64,000 nt of DNA from Clostridiales bacterium (GCA_019423635.1 JAHZBA010000011.1:12305-76304), one strand, 5' to 3'; counted from the first letter of the stretch, positions 44,018 to 53,637 are shown. Numbers and translations: made by a program. Notes: generated from the letters alone by a model not told the origin.

Positions 44018-44053
44018 GAAAATCATTGGCCTGTTGAGGTCGATGATTTTTTA
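44018..44053 (+). terminator. Early terminator-like hairpin in the SLH leader
   Basis: AAATCAT and ATGATTT close a stem around TGGCCTGTTGAGGTCG with two G-T pairs; TTTTTT follows. It begins within ten bases of the expected transcription start, so most transcripts could stop here unless the hairpin is prevented. Confidence 0.55.
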
Positions 44054-44145
44054 CGCGCGCAAAGGGCCTTCGGCAAGGGAATATCCCCGGGGAAAGCTGA
44101 TACCCTCTGACTGCCGGAAAACAGACGTATGGGAGGACGATGTGA

Positions 44146-46992
44146 ATGAAAAAGTTTTTATTCAGTCTGCTGGCGACTCTGGTTTTCTGCTTGATACTCC
44201 TTCCGGGAACGGCGGAGGCGGCGGAGACGCGGACGACGCGGCTTGTGCTGACCGGCGCCGAGGATGAAAATGCGGCGGAGGGATGGAGCTGGAAAAAGAC
44301 CGACGAAGACGGATACTACTATACCCTCACGCTGAATAATGTGGATTTTGAGGTTTCCGACTATACGGCCATCACATTTTCTGTAAATAAGGGAAGCTGG
44401 CTGGGCGGAATCAACATTGTGCTGATTGGAGAGAACCGAGTGGTCAGCACCCACCAGAGCGAAAACAGCTATGACGGCTGTGGGATTCTCCTGGATACGT
44501 CGTCAAGCTATCCGCCGGGGGAAATCCTGGTATCCGGCGGCGGCACCCTGACGGTGGAGGGATGGAGGTGCGGCGTCAGCTTGGCGACCGACCAGCTCCA
44601 GTTCAAAGGGGTAAGCGTCACCGCACAGGCGGCCTATCCAAACGGATTGAATGTTGCCAACAGCGGAAGCCTTTTGGTCCAGAACAGCGCGGTCCGCGCG
44701 AATACCATCAGCGCGGCGGGGCTGACCGCCAGAGACTCCGATATATCGGTCGTTTCAGATTCCCTCCCGGCGAGCTGGACCTACGCGGTTTCTCTTTTAG
44801 CGGCGGACAGCGTTGATATATCGGGCGGGTCCCTGACTCTGTCGGGGCCGGAGAATGATCCGGTCTATTGTGGAATCTTCAACAACGCGCAGACCACGGT
44901 CGACCTGACGGATTGCCGGATAGATGTTCGGAATGTAGAGAACGGAATACACGTGAACGCGGGAACGATCAACTTGACCAACGTCCAAGGGACCGTCTTC
45001 TGCTCCGATCCGGGGACCTATTTGTACAGCCACAATCCGGCCTTTCACGCCAATCAGACAAACGCCTCCGACTGTTCCATCTACGCACAGACGGGGATGA
45101 ACCTCTTTATTTATGGAGACCGCGCACTCCCTGAAGAGCTCACGGAGGTCACGGTCCCCGGCGATCTGATCATTGAGGCGGGCAAAACGTTTACCATCGG
45201 AGAGGGACAGAAAGTCATTTTCTCCAAAAACTCGGCGCAAATATCCGACGTGGACAACACCACTCTGGTAAATAACGGCACTCTGGAATTTCTCAAACAG
45301 CCGGGCTTCAGAAGCGGGACGAAGCTCATCAATAACGGAACCCTGATCGCACCGGAGGGAATTTCCTATCCCTATGGCAACGCTCAGGTCACCAACAACG
45401 GCTCCTTCGATGGAGTGGTCAAGGAAAAAAGCGGAACAATCTGGCACGTTTATGGAAATGCGACGCTGGAATTTGCCCGCACGCTGGGAGGAAGCGGCGC
45501 CTGGATCAACAGGATCTTTGTCACCACCGGGGCTGAGTTGACAATCCCCCAGGGAAAAACCCTGGACGCCAGCAAGGCGGAAAACGGACTCACGTGGGAG
45601 ACTCTGAGCGGATACCTGTCTGTGGAAGAAGGCGGCAAAATCGTAGTGGAGGGAGGCGGCCAGCTTCTACTTCCCCCGGACCCCACGCCGGAACAGCTGA
45701 ACAGCCTGCCTGTAACCGGGGACGGGACCGTCAAAGCCGGGGACGTCCTTGTGTGCGTGGTTCATTTTGACAGCCAGGGCGGTTCGGAGGTTCGGGACTA
45801 TATCACGCTGTCCGGCAGGACCGCTGCCAAGCCCGCCGCCCCCACAAAGAGCGGCTGCGTCTTCGGTGGCTGGTACACAGAGGCGTCCTGCGAAAACGCA
45901 TGGGATTTTGAAAACGACACGGTTGATGAAAACCTGACCCTCTACGCCAAATGGACTGTGATCCCTCCCAGCCCTCCCGTGGATGACGGCCCCTCCTCTG
46001 GCGGGTCCTCGGACCGGGACGATGACGATGACGATCCCCGCCCCCCGGCCTCGACCACAACCACTACCCGGAACCCCGACGGGACAACCACGACGACTGC
46101 CACGGACCGAGAAACCGGGATGGTGGCCGAGACCACCAGGTACCCCGACGGGACCAGCATTACCGTGGTGACGGACAAAAAGGGGGATGTGGCCGCAGTG
46201 GAAGCCGATGTTCCCAAGGGGGTGACGTCCGTTACTCTGCCCGCGGCTGTGGAGCGGGGCACGGAGATCAAGATTACAGTCAAGGGCGGCGGCGCGGCGG
46301 AGGTGGAGTTTCCCACCAAAGGCGTCACCCCCGGCACCGTGGCGGTGCTGGTCTCCCGGGACGGGACCGGGACTGTGGTGCGGAAATCCGTCCCCACCGG
46401 GAACGGCCTGGCGCTGACGGTGCGGGGCTCTGTTGTAATACGACTGGAGGACCGGGGACGGAGCTTTCCCGACATCCCGGCGGGCGGCTGGAAGGCGGAG
46501 GCGGCGGCCTTCGTCAGTGCCCGGGAGATCCTCAACGGGGGGACGGATGGCCTGTTCTACCCAGAAGCGCCTATAACCCGGGCCATGCTAGTGGTGGCGC
46601 TCCACAACCTGGAGGGAAATCCCTCTTGCGGAACCGCCGCCGCATTCGTCGATGTCTCTGAAGACGCATGGTACGCCGAAGCGGTGGCCTGGGCCAGCGA
46701 AAGCGGCATTGCGGGCGGCTATACCGAGGAGGTTTTCGGACCCAACAACCAAATCACGCGGGAACAGTTGGCAGTGATGCTCTGGCGGGCCGCCGGGTGT
46801 CCGGCGCCCTCCGGCCGGACTCTGCCCTTCGCGGACGCGGACCAGGCAGCGGACTACGCCAAGGAGGCTTTGTGCTGGGCCGTGGAGCGGGGTGTTATGA
46901 ACGGCAAGGCCGGCGGGATTCTGGATCCCAAGGGAATTGCTACCCGGGCTCAAGCGGCGCAGATGCTGAGAAACTATCTGGAGAATATTTGA
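44146..46992 (+). CDS. SLH-domain surface protein with InlB-type repeat
   Basis: A 948-residue secreted protein. Signal peptide MKKFLFSLLATLVFCLILLP with cleavage near AEA. Residues 30-510 look like a right-handed beta-helix of Asn/Gly-rich strands (SGSLLVQNSAVRANTISAAG). An InlB/Listeria-Bacteroides repeat (VHFDSQGGSEVRDYITLSG ... GGWYTEASC ... LTLYAKWTV) ends near 605. A Ser/Asp/Pro/Thr-rich linker follows, then three SLH domains (FPDIPAGGWKAEAAAF, FVDVSEDAWYAEAVAWASES, FADADQAADYAKEALCWAVE) that anchor it to the cell wall. GGGAGG precedes the ATG. Divergent from, and probably controlled by, the LytTR pair. Confidence 0.9.
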   Translation: MKKFLFSLLATLVFCLILLPGTAEAAETRTTRLVLTGAEDENAAEGWSWKKTDEDGYYYTLTLNNVDFEVSDYTAITFSVNKGSWLGGINIVLIGENRVVSTHQSENSYDGCGILLDTSSSYPPGEILVSGGGTLTVEGWRCGVSLATDQLQFKGVSVTAQAAYPNGLNVANSGSLLVQNSAVRANTISAAGLTARDSDISVVSDSLPASWTYAVSLLAADSVDISGGSLTLSGPENDPVYCGIFNNAQTTVDLTDCRIDVRNVENGIHVNAGTINLTNVQGTVFCSDPGTYLYSHNPAFHANQTNASDCSIYAQTGMNLFIYGDRALPEELTEVTVPGDLIIEAGKTFTIGEGQKVIFSKNSAQISDVDNTTLVNNGTLEFLKQPGFRSGTKLINNGTLIAPEGISYPYGNAQVTNNGSFDGVVKEKSGTIWHVYGNATLEFARTLGGSGAWINRIFVTTGAELTIPQGKTLDASKAENGLTWETLSGYLSVEEGGKIVVEGGGQLLLPPDPTPEQLNSLPVTGDGTVKAGDVLVCVVHFDSQGGSEVRDYITLSGRTAAKPAAPTKSGCVFGGWYTEASCENAWDFENDTVDENLTLYAKWTVIPPSPPVDDGPSSGGSSDRDDDDDDPRPPASTTTTTRNPDGTTTTTATDRETGMVAETTRYPDGTSITVVTDKKGDVAAVEADVPKGVTSVTLPAAVERGTEIKITVKGGGAAEVEFPTKGVTPGTVAVLVSRDGTGTVVRKSVPTGNGLALTVRGSVVIRLEDRGRSFPDIPAGGWKAEAAAFVSAREILNGGTDGLFYPEAPITRAMLVVALHNLEGNPSCGTAAAFVDVSEDAWYAEAVAWASESGIAGGYTEEVFGPNNQITREQLAVMLWRAAGCPAPSGRTLPFADADQAADYAKEALCWAVERGVMNGKAGGILDPKGIATRAQAAQMLRNYLENI

Positions 46993-46996
46993 CGAA

Positions 46997-47136
46997 GGGC
47001 CGGTTGCAAAATAGGAATCCAGAAAAGCAACTCGCGAAAAAAGTTAGTGGAAACCGCTTAATATGCGGCTTTCACTAACTTTTTTGATAGAATATTTTCT
47101 GGTTTGGGGGTCAAAATCGCATTTTGCAACAGGCCC
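46997..47136. repeat. MITE-like element carrying the SLH terminator
   Basis: Terminal repeats GGGCCGGTTGCAAAAT (46,997) and ATTTTGCAACAGGCCC (47,121), of the kind seen at insertion-sequence ends. Inside is a strong hairpin, AAAAAAGTTAGTG with CACTAACTTTTTT (47,037-47,085), that would terminate the SLH transcript. It starts four bases after the stop codon. Confidence 0.65.
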
Positions 47137-47404
47137 TTTCGCACTGCGTCTGCCTCACCTATGTATTCATTCTCCAAACATCTGCCCGGCACGGACTTCG
47201 GGCGGCAGAGGGTCCCGGACGGCGCCGGTAATTTCCTCGCTGATCATCGTCCGCTGTTTGGAACCGTATCCTGGTGCTAAAAAAGATTACCCGGTGGATG
47301 AATAACCCAAAGTGGATGACAGCTGATGCTCTGGTAGTGCATGAAGCAATTAACCGTATTAATAGAGATTTCTCCCTGCGGGTAAGGTAAACTATCGTAA
47401 TTCT

Positions 47405-47935
47405 TAAATTTTGGGATGTCCGTAAAGGAACGTTTTCCCACCCGCGGGTGGGGCAAGCATCGCGCCCGGCTATACGCCGGACGCATTCGCCGGGGCAAAG
47501 CCTCGGCGCCCCCTGTCCCTAAAGGGGAGAGGAGAACGGAATGCAGAGAGGGGAAAGGACAGCAATACGGCGGACTGGGCCGTGTTTCGGCCTGTGTGCC
47601 GCTGTGTGCGATTTTGCAAGAGGACAGCACCCCCATACACCTGACAAACCGGGAAAGGACGTGTTGAGGCTTTGGCGGCGAAGAACCGCACCAATACAGC
47701 ACCTCCTTTGAGACATCTCAAAATCTGAGCCGCTATCTACAAAGAGCGGGGAGTCGATTTTTTGGATCTGCAAGCCCAGCGGAATTTTTCTCAAAATGTA
47801 GAAAAGAGAATTATGCCGAACCCGGAGGTAAACCCACCGGTCGAAATTATAGCAGGATAAAGGCGTGGCGTCTTGCGCCGCCACGCCGGATGACATCGAC
47901 CCGCAGTGCGGGCCGAAGAAGCGGAAATCCACGGT
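47405..47935 (+). repeat. Composite noncoding repeat, unit 1 (A+B)
   Basis: The A part (47,405-47,755) matches 59,195-59,535, sharing GGGGCAAGCATCGCGCCCGG and TATACGCCGGACGCA. The B part (47,756-47,935) matches 59,022-59,165, sharing ATGCCGAACCCGGAGGT and ACCCACCGGTCGAAATTATA. Differences are scattered and include small indels, not codon-like. Confidence 0.75.
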
Positions 47936-48154
47936 TTTGGGGAAATTGTCATCATGTTTTCAGAGCTTTTGTGCAATTGGTCATGTGGCGTCAAATATGA
48001 GGGACTGATGCTCGGTTTGACCTCTTGTTTCCATCAACGCTTACAGCGGTAACGAATTTTGCGGTGTCAAATGTGACTTGGCAGAGAAATTCCCGGCTTT
48101 TCTATAAACGGGGAGAGTAGGAGGTATCAAAATAGCACAGAGAAAAAGAAAGGC

Positions 48155-48345
48155 CGCCAACAGTGCCGGTGTCCCCCGTATTTCGGCGTGTGAACCACTG
48201 TGTGCGGTTCCGTGGAGGATAGCCCTGGGGATTACCCCTCCCAGCAGCCAAACCGTCGTGTCGGCGCTTTGTAGGCGGTTGTCAGTAAGGGCAGAAAGCC
48301 AAGGTGATTCGTGTATGGATTGCACCACCGTCTTCAAAGAGAACT
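48155..48345 (+). repeat. Composite noncoding repeat, diverged piece
   Basis: Shares the CGTATTTCGGCGTGTGAACC phrase, a GTGTCGGCGCTTTG phrase and ATTGCACCA/TCAAAGAGAA with the units at 58,850-59,010 and 47,580-47,750. Confidence 0.45.
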
Positions 48346-48568
48346 TGGTACCGTTTTCTACTGACCCAAATGTAATTTGGAGAGCACAGGCAGTGCAAAA
48401 ATTGCATCGCCTAAACAAAGAGTAAGATTTTTCCCATTCTGCCCTTGTCCAATATTTTGGGTGCAGTTCAGCTGTTAAATGATAACAGTTTGATAACTCT
48501 GCCCCTGGCCACTGGCTATTGACCAGCACTGCTGGTATTATGTGTGGCTTGAAAGGAGGGCGGAGAAG

Positions 48569-48862
48569 ATGCGAAAGATTTTGGAGAATTTATACTTCGG
48601 AAATATTGTGCCCTATGAAAAACGAATCGCCGCCGATTCAGAGCTGCGGCATCTGGTGAAACGAGCCGCCGACTGTGAGACCCGGCTCGTGGAGCAGCTC
48701 AACGATGGGGAAAAGCAGACACTCGATACCCTCATCGGCACACAGCACGAAATCGACAGCACCATGGCGAGAGAATATTTCATCCTGGGATTCCGGCTGG
48801 GCGTCAGATTGATGACCGAGTGCATGGATGAGGATGACGGAGAACTGACCGACAGGAGGTGA
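48569..48862 (+). CDS. DUF6809-like small protein
   Basis: A 97-residue helical protein starting MRKILENLYFGNIVPYEKRI and ending with EYFILGFRLGVRLMTECMDE. This shape is common next to integrases in Firmicute elements and matches DUF6809 from memory. AAAGGAGGGCGG precedes the ATG at 48569. It ends four bases before the integrase start, so the two are cotranscribed. Possibly an excision or regulatory partner; function unknown. Confidence 0.7.
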   Translation: MRKILENLYFGNIVPYEKRIAADSELRHLVKRAADCETRLVEQLNDGEKQTLDTLIGTQHEIDSTMAREYFILGFRLGVRLMTECMDEDDGELTDRR

Positions 48863-48866
48863 GACG

Positions 48867-49838
48867 ATGGCGAAACGTAGGGCAAACGGAGAGGGTAGCA
48901 TTCGCAAGCGAAAGGACGGCCGCTGGGAGGGGCAGTACACTGCGGGACGTGACCCGGTGACCGGAAAGGCAATCTACAAAAATGTCCTTGGAAAAACTCA
49001 GGCGGAGGTCAAGGCAAAGCTGAAAGACGCTATTGAAAAAAGCGGTTCACTGGCTACAATTGCTGAACGCTACACAGTGGGTCAATGGCTGGATGCCTGG
49101 ATGGAGAACTACGCCAAGCTCCAGGTTCGGGCCTCGTCCTACAAGACCTACCAGGGATTCATCGACAATCACATCAGACCTGCCCTCGGTGAGATCCCGC
49201 TGGAGAAGCTGATGGCGATGGACCTCCAGCGATTATACAAACACCTGCTGGAGAGTGGCAGGGTGGAGTGTACGGAATCTCGCAATAGACCGAGGGGCCT
49301 CAGCGTCAAAACGGTCCGGAACATCAACCAGATGATTTCTTCCGCCCTGAACTGCGCTGTGGAGCAGAGGCTGATTCCGGGCAACCCAACAAAAGGCTGT
49401 GTCTTGCCAAAGCTGGAGCGGAAAGAGATGAAAATCCTGCCGCCGGAGAGCTTGGGCACCTTCTTCGAGGAGGCACGGCGCAGCGGCGTATTTGAGCTCT
49501 ACTACATCGATCTCGCCACGGGCCTCCGCCGAGGGGAGCTGCTGGGGCTGAAATGGAGCGACATTGATCTGGCCAAGGGGATCATCCATGTCCGGCGACA
49601 AGTCCTCCGACAGAACGGGGAAGTAGTAGAGGCCCCGCTGAAAACGAAAAACTCCTACCGCAATATTGCGATAGGAGTAGATGCCATCAAAGTCCTCAAG
49701 GGCATGGAGCAGAAAGACGAATATGTATTCCCCTCGCCATATGGAGGCCCAATGTCGCCGGACAGCGTCCTCCATATGCTCCAGCGGGTGCTGAAGCGGG
49801 CAGGGCTGGACCGGATCCGCTTCCACGACTTGAGACAC
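48867..49838 (+). pseudogene. int: Tyrosine integrase, N-terminal 324 residues (interrupted)
   Basis: The first 324 codons of a phage/ICE integrase: AP2-like N-terminus (MAKRRANGEGSIRKRKDGRW), core-binding SAM-like domain (residues 65-190), catalytic Arg in ATGLRRGELLGLKWSDI and the HxxR box FHDLRH. After CAC (49,836-49,838) the sequence leaves the family and runs 67 codons into inserted DNA. The missing C-terminus, with the tyrosine, is at 55,926-56,102. Joining the two at CAC gives 381 residues in frame. AGGAGGTGAGACG precedes the ATG. Interrupted rather than decayed: both parts are open. Confidence 0.85.
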
Positions 49839-49976
49839 CCGTATGTCAAGCCCGCGACAAAAAATTTTCTGAAAAATCAGGAAACCCAAACTGCCAAAGT
49901 GTTTGGTGGTCTGGGCTTCCCGATTTTTATTTACTGCCTATCTATATATGAGGCGCATGATAGGTATAGGCTATGC

Positions 49977-50186
49977 TTAAGAAAATCTATGACTTTGCAA
50001 TTCTTTTTCAATCAACACTGCCTCGTCCTGCGTGCATAGATGTTCCGTATAATACGCATACGGCATCATCACCATTTTCTCTGACTGATGCTCTATAATG
50101 ATCGGCGCTGCCCAGGCCCTGCAAAAATCTGCAACGATATCCATCTGACTTTCAGGCGATGTCACAGGGACATAAGGTAATTCCAT
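49977..50186 (-). CDS. Small protein of the serine-recombinase element
   Basis: A 69-residue protein starting MELPYVPVTSPESQMDIVAD, with PIIIEHQSEKMVMMPYAYYT in the middle. The ATG at 50186 has CAGGAGG eight bases upstream. The middle phrase resembles Phd-type antitoxin or recombinase accessory proteins, but I cannot place it firmly. It is transcribed after the recombinase with a 117-base gap and lies 138 bases from the left end. Confidence 0.65.
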   Translation of the reverse strand: MELPYVPVTSPESQMDIVADFCRAWAAPIIIEHQSEKMVMMPYAYYTEHLCTQDEAVLIEKELQSHRFS

Positions 50187-50303
50187 CGCGTTACCTCCTG
50201 TCATAATATTTCGGAAAAGGAAAAGAATCTACGCTCATTGCACCCTATTTTGCAAGGGGAATTCGGTTAATAGCATTATATCAAACTTTCCCCCTGTTGT
50301 AAA

Positions 50304-51818
50304 TCAGCACATTTCCCGCCATTCAACTTCAATCTTCCGCCCTTCATTCACAACGATGCTGTCAATGCAATCCAAAATCTCTGCCAGCGGCAGCTCTTTA
50401 CGCAATACCTTGTGCATTGCCTCAAACTCCTCATGCCTGCGCCTGCTGGCATCCAACTCGGCCTCAGCCTTTTCCAGCCGCTCCTTTGCCACATAGACTT
50501 TCGCTTTCTCCGTCAAATAAGTATCCTTATCAAGCTCTTTGCAAATGAGCCGTTCATAGAGCTTCATTGTACATTCCATAGGGTCTGCCAGCATTTCCCG
50601 ACACTGAGCAATCTCATGTTCAAGCTCGTCCGTTTTTGTATAGTAGTTCGCATTGAAGTCGGAATGAGCTTTGACGAACAAATTCAATTGATGGTATATC
50701 GCACTGAAAATGTCTTCCTCACGAACATACATCCCCGTACAGCGGTCGGCGCTGACTCGGTTGTTCGTCAGGCAGGTAAAGAAGTACCAGTCTGCATGAT
50801 TCGTCCCCCTGCGGCGCTGCATCTTGCTGCCGCAGCATCCGCAAATCACTTTGCCTTTGAGAAGGTTTGGTGTGCTTGGAGCTTTCTTGGCATCTGTCAG
50901 ATTTAATGCTCGCTGCTGAAGCGCGGTCTGAATTCGGTCAAATGTTTTTGTGTTTACAAGCGCAGGATGTGATCCTTCAACAACACGTTTCTCCTTGCCC
51001 TGTACCAGTGCTCCGGTATAGGTGCGATTGGTCAGGATGTATTTGACAGACCGAGTATTCCATACACCGTCACCATCGTCATAATTTCCTTGCAGTCCCT
51101 TTGCACGGGCGTACTGGATTGGTGTCGGAATATAATTCTCGTTGAGATGCCGTACAATCGCATTTGCTCCTACACCATCTGCCGCCATAGAAAATATCAG
51201 TTTCACAGTCTCGGCAGCCTCCGGATCAACCTCCAACTTAAAATGGTTGTCTGCCGATTTCCTATATCCAAACGGCGCCCTTGGACCGATAAACATCCCG
51301 CGCGCTGCTTTCGTATCCAAAGCGGCTTTCGTTTTCTTTTGAATATCCAAAAAGACCTGCTCATTGAACGCATTGATAATCGGAATCCGCACTCGGGAAC
51401 CACTCTCTGCCTCCTGATTGTTGATGCCGTCAATCGTGTCAAAATGATCGTTGACAGAGACAAATCGGATTTTCTTGCTGGGAAGGTGCTCCTCAATATA
51501 ATAGCTGGTGGAAAGGAACTCCCGGCCCAGACGGGACAGGTCTTTTACAACAATACAATCGATACGCCCTGCATCAATGTCTGCCAGCATTTGCTTGAAT
51601 GCCGGACGGTTGAAATTGGAGCCGCTGTGATTAGCGTCAATGTAAAAATGGTTGATGGGCATTTCATGCTCCGCCGCCCATTGTTCAATGATGAGTTTCT
51701 GATTCTCAACCGAGCAGGACGCATCTTTGTTTGCTACGGACAAACGGATATACCCGACTGTACTCCGAACATCCATCATAGCCGCTTTGAGCGGTTGTTT
51801 CCGGCTTTTTCTTGCCAT
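50304..51818 (-). CDS. Large serine recombinase
   Basis: A 504-residue site-specific recombinase. The catalytic domain has the nucleophile Ser in STVGYIRLSVANKD, then DANHSGSNFNRPAFKQML and IVVKDLSRLGREFLSTSYYI; a recombinase domain follows (PFGYRKSADNHFKLEVDPEA), then a zinc-binding ribbon (LLKGKVICGCCGSKMQRRRG and a downstream Cys) and a coiled coil (about 410-480). This is the TndX/Tn4451-type layout. ATG at 51818 has GGGAGG upstream. It probably inserted and can excise the DNA that splits the integrase. Confidence 0.93.
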   Translation of the reverse strand: MARKSRKQPLKAAMMDVRSTVGYIRLSVANKDASCSVENQKLIIEQWAAEHEMPINHFYIDANHSGSNFNRPAFKQMLADIDAGRIDCIVVKDLSRLGREFLSTSYYIEEHLPSKKIRFVSVNDHFDTIDGINNQEAESGSRVRIPIINAFNEQVFLDIQKKTKAALDTKAARGMFIGPRAPFGYRKSADNHFKLEVDPEAAETVKLIFSMAADGVGANAIVRHLNENYIPTPIQYARAKGLQGNYDDGDGVWNTRSVKYILTNRTYTGALVQGKEKRVVEGSHPALVNTKTFDRIQTALQQRALNLTDAKKAPSTPNLLKGKVICGCCGSKMQRRRGTNHADWYFFTCLTNNRVSADRCTGMYVREEDIFSAIYHQLNLFVKAHSDFNANYYTKTDELEHEIAQCREMLADPMECTMKLYERLICKELDKDTYLTEKAKVYVAKERLEKAEAELDASRRRHEEFEAMHKVLRKELPLAEILDCIDSIVVNEGRKIEVEWREMC

Positions 51819-51930
51819 TGTTGTACCTCCCAATAAAATGAAAATGCTATGGCAAGTCTCTGCCACAGCATTCTACCATATTTTTTGCCGTTATTATACC
51901 CTATTTGCCATCTTTCGCTTGAATGAGCTT
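51786..51930 (-). repeat. Recombinase start and element end, copy 1
   Basis: About 145 bases repeated at 55,778-55,923. Contains the first 11 recombinase codons, GGGAGGTACAACA, a hairpin (AATGCTGTGGCA with TGCCATAGCATT), TATAAT, and the end sequence ATGAGCTTAGG (plus strand 51,913-51,923). Confidence 0.75.
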
Positions 51931-51939
51931 AGGTATATG

Positions 51940-52575
51940 TTAAAGGGGAAAAATTTGGGCCACAAATTTATAATAGCAGTCCTCTGGAAACGGTGTGTCC
52001 GGCAAGCTGATAACAAGGTGTGCGTTGGCAAATCTTGTTCCACTTGGCACAGAATAAAAGTCTGGGTCTGTAACGGACATATTACTATACCACTTCCCAT
52101 TGTAGACGAAACTAGCTTTAGTCTTTGGCTGACCATTGAAATTTATAGTCTGGCTAATTGTGAGAGATGAGACATGAACTAGGGTAAGAGAATAACCAAT
52201 ACTGTCGATTTCCTCACCATCAATATACGGATATGTATTTCCGTAAATGTATGGCCGGACTTCTGCTGGATGTACAGCAAGTACATCAGACAGCGTACAC
52301 TCTCTTGTTTTTCTCCAATACTCATAAGAGTCAATTAGGTAGTTTTCGGGCTGAAGGGCCAAGGGTGCCGCTCCTACGATATCCACTAACACAACATCCA
52401 ACGGTTTGCAGATGCGCCCGTCTGCGTAAGAAATATCATATGCGGACAATGCACCATGTGCTTGCTCGTTGTCCGAAACAAACCGCACCCATTCACCAGT
52501 ATTTATATCAACGCCTGCAACACAATACTTCTTAAACTTGGATGATCTGGTTAGGATTGCGACTTCCCTTTTCAC
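51940..52575 (-). CDS. Dual-OB-like domain protein
   Basis: A 211-residue protein starting with GTG (MKREVAILTRSSKFKKYCVA) after AAGGGGGAATCTCT. It continues GVDINTGEWVRFVSDNEQAH and LDVVLVDIVGAAPLALQPEN, with a second similar half (FVYNGKWYSNMSVTDPDFY). It resembles the dual OB-fold proteins found beside DUF488 genes, a recollection rather than a search result. Last gene of the five-gene minus-strand cargo operon. Possible nucleic-acid or nucleotide binding. Confidence 0.6.
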   Translation of the reverse strand: MKREVAILTRSSKFKKYCVAGVDINTGEWVRFVSDNEQAHGALSAYDISYADGRICKPLDVVLVDIVGAAPLALQPENYLIDSYEYWRKTRECTLSDVLAVHPAEVRPYIYGNTYPYIDGEEIDSIGYSLTLVHVSSLTISQTINFNGQPKTKASFVYNGKWYSNMSVTDPDFYSVPSGTRFANAHLVISLPDTPFPEDCYYKFVAQIFPL

Positions 52576-52587
52576 AGAGATTCCCCC

Positions 52588-53028
52588 TTAAATGTGCTTT
52601 ACAGTTAATTCGGGATACTCGGCAACGATCATTTCTGAGAGCAGACGACGGTGGCAGTATTCCGGAGTGGGTTCACTACACAGAAGGCATACTGCCCTAT
52701 ACGTTGCAAATCTTTCAGCGAACTTCTGCACGGCATTACGCTTTTGCATTAGAGGGATATATTGCCTTACATATTCATCCCAACTAATAGTTTTCTTCTT
52801 ATAGCTATCGAGAATATCTTTAGTAGGTGCATATTCAATGCAGTGCTGGTATTTGCAATTGCAGATTTCTTCCAAAAAGTACCGCAAGTCATCGCCTTTG
52901 GTAAACCCAGCTAACTGCGATTTGTTATTCAGCCTAATATCAACCAACATATCAATGTTGTTCGATTTAATCAGCTCGAAAAACTGTTGAGCTGATTTCT
53001 GTGTAAAGCCAATAGTGTATAGAACCAA
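52588..53028 (-). CDS. DUF488 protein (shorter paralog)
   Basis: A 146-residue protein with the DUF488 pattern: LYTIGFTQKSAQQFFELIKS, NIDMLVDIRLNNKSQLAGFT, DLRYFLEEI, then LLCSEPTPEYCHRRLLSEMI with the conserved Cys/His. The start is probably TTG at 53028, eight bases after GGAGG, which overlaps the end of the upstream DUF488 gene and suggests coupled translation. The family function is unknown; the conserved CHR motif suggests an enzyme. Confidence 0.82.
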   Translation of the reverse strand: MVLYTIGFTQKSAQQFFELIKSNNIDMLVDIRLNNKSQLAGFTKGDDLRYFLEEICNCKYQHCIEYAPTKDILDSYKKKTISWDEYVRQYIPLMQKRNAVQKFAERFATYRAVCLLCSEPTPEYCHRRLLSEMIVAEYPELTVKHI

Positions 53029-53031
53029 ATC

Positions 53032-53637
53032 TCATTCCTCCAATCGATAGCCAATCTCGGCATTTTGTTTCTTATAGGCTGTCTTGAGTAATGTATCATC
53101 ATCTTGGGCTGTGTCAAAGAATGTCATTTGATCACGGTTTGGATAGTATTTCTCAATGAGCTGTGCATTGATCTCTTGTTGCGTGATTGTTCTTCCATTC
53201 GTAAGCAAATGAACCACATTATATCCTCTTTCGAAAAACGCTCTAGCAACTAATATAGTACGGTGGCAGCAAATAGGGTCTTTTTCAGCACACAATAATG
53301 CGAAAGTATAGTTTTCCTTCATGCTGTTGCACAACTTGCTGATTCCATTAAGGAAGGGATCAGAACTTGAAAAAACCTCAAAATCAAGGTATCCCTCTTT
53401 GCAATAGTACTTCCGATCATTCTGTCTGGCCCCAAACTCACTAGCATAGTTGCGGTAATAAATTCCGTGTGTCTTTAAGCAAATTTCAAGAGCGTCTCTG
53501 TTATACTCCGGAAAATAATTTGAGAACGGGGAACTTCGGACATCAACGACAAGTGATATATTATGCTTTTTTAGAGCCGCTACAAAATCGTCAATTAAAA
53601 AGCCAGAATAGCCTATTGTATATACTGTATTCACCAT
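53032..53637 (-). CDS. DUF488 protein (longer paralog)
   Basis: A 201-residue protein: VYTIGYSGFLIDDFVAALKK, NISLVVDVRSSPFSNYFPEY, GIYYRNYASEFGARQ, and FALLCAEKDPICCHRTILVA. It shares the DUF488 core with its neighbour but has a longer C-terminus (NAQLIEKYYPNRDQMTFFDT). Two adjacent, diverged DUF488 genes suggest a heteromeric enzyme or sequential activities. Confidence 0.85.
   Translation of the reverse strand: MVNTVYTIGYSGFLIDDFVAALKKHNISLVVDVRSSPFSNYFPEYNRDALEICLKTHGIYYRNYASEFGARQNDRKYYCKEGYLDFEVFSSSDPFLNGISKLCNSMKENYTFALLCAEKDPICCHRTILVARAFFERGYNVVHLLTNGRTITQQEINAQLIEKYYPNRDQMTFFDTAQDDDTLLKTAYKKQNAEIGYRLEE

Larger units (their letters stand above)
47137..48568. other. Noncoding region of element 1
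   Basis: About 1.4 kb without a convincing gene. It holds composite repeat unit 1 (47,405-47,935) and a diverged piece (48,155-48,345). Short open frames here end or start inside the repeats and have no ribosome-binding sites. Confidence 0.55.

Noticed and set aside
44053..44145. Cyclic-di-GMP riboswitch before the SLH gene
   Set aside because: CGCAAAGGGCC and nearby bases are reminiscent of one, but the required second helix and tetraloop receptor are not evident.
47416..47667. Similar 80-residue frames at 47,416-47,667 and 59,209-59,448
   Set aside because: They lie in the composite repeat; indels between copies shift the frames and there is no ribosome-binding site, so the similarity is at DNA level.
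48867..50039. A complete 390-residue integrase
   Set aside because: The last 67 residues come from inserted DNA; the catalytic tyrosine is missing and is found at 55,926-56,102.
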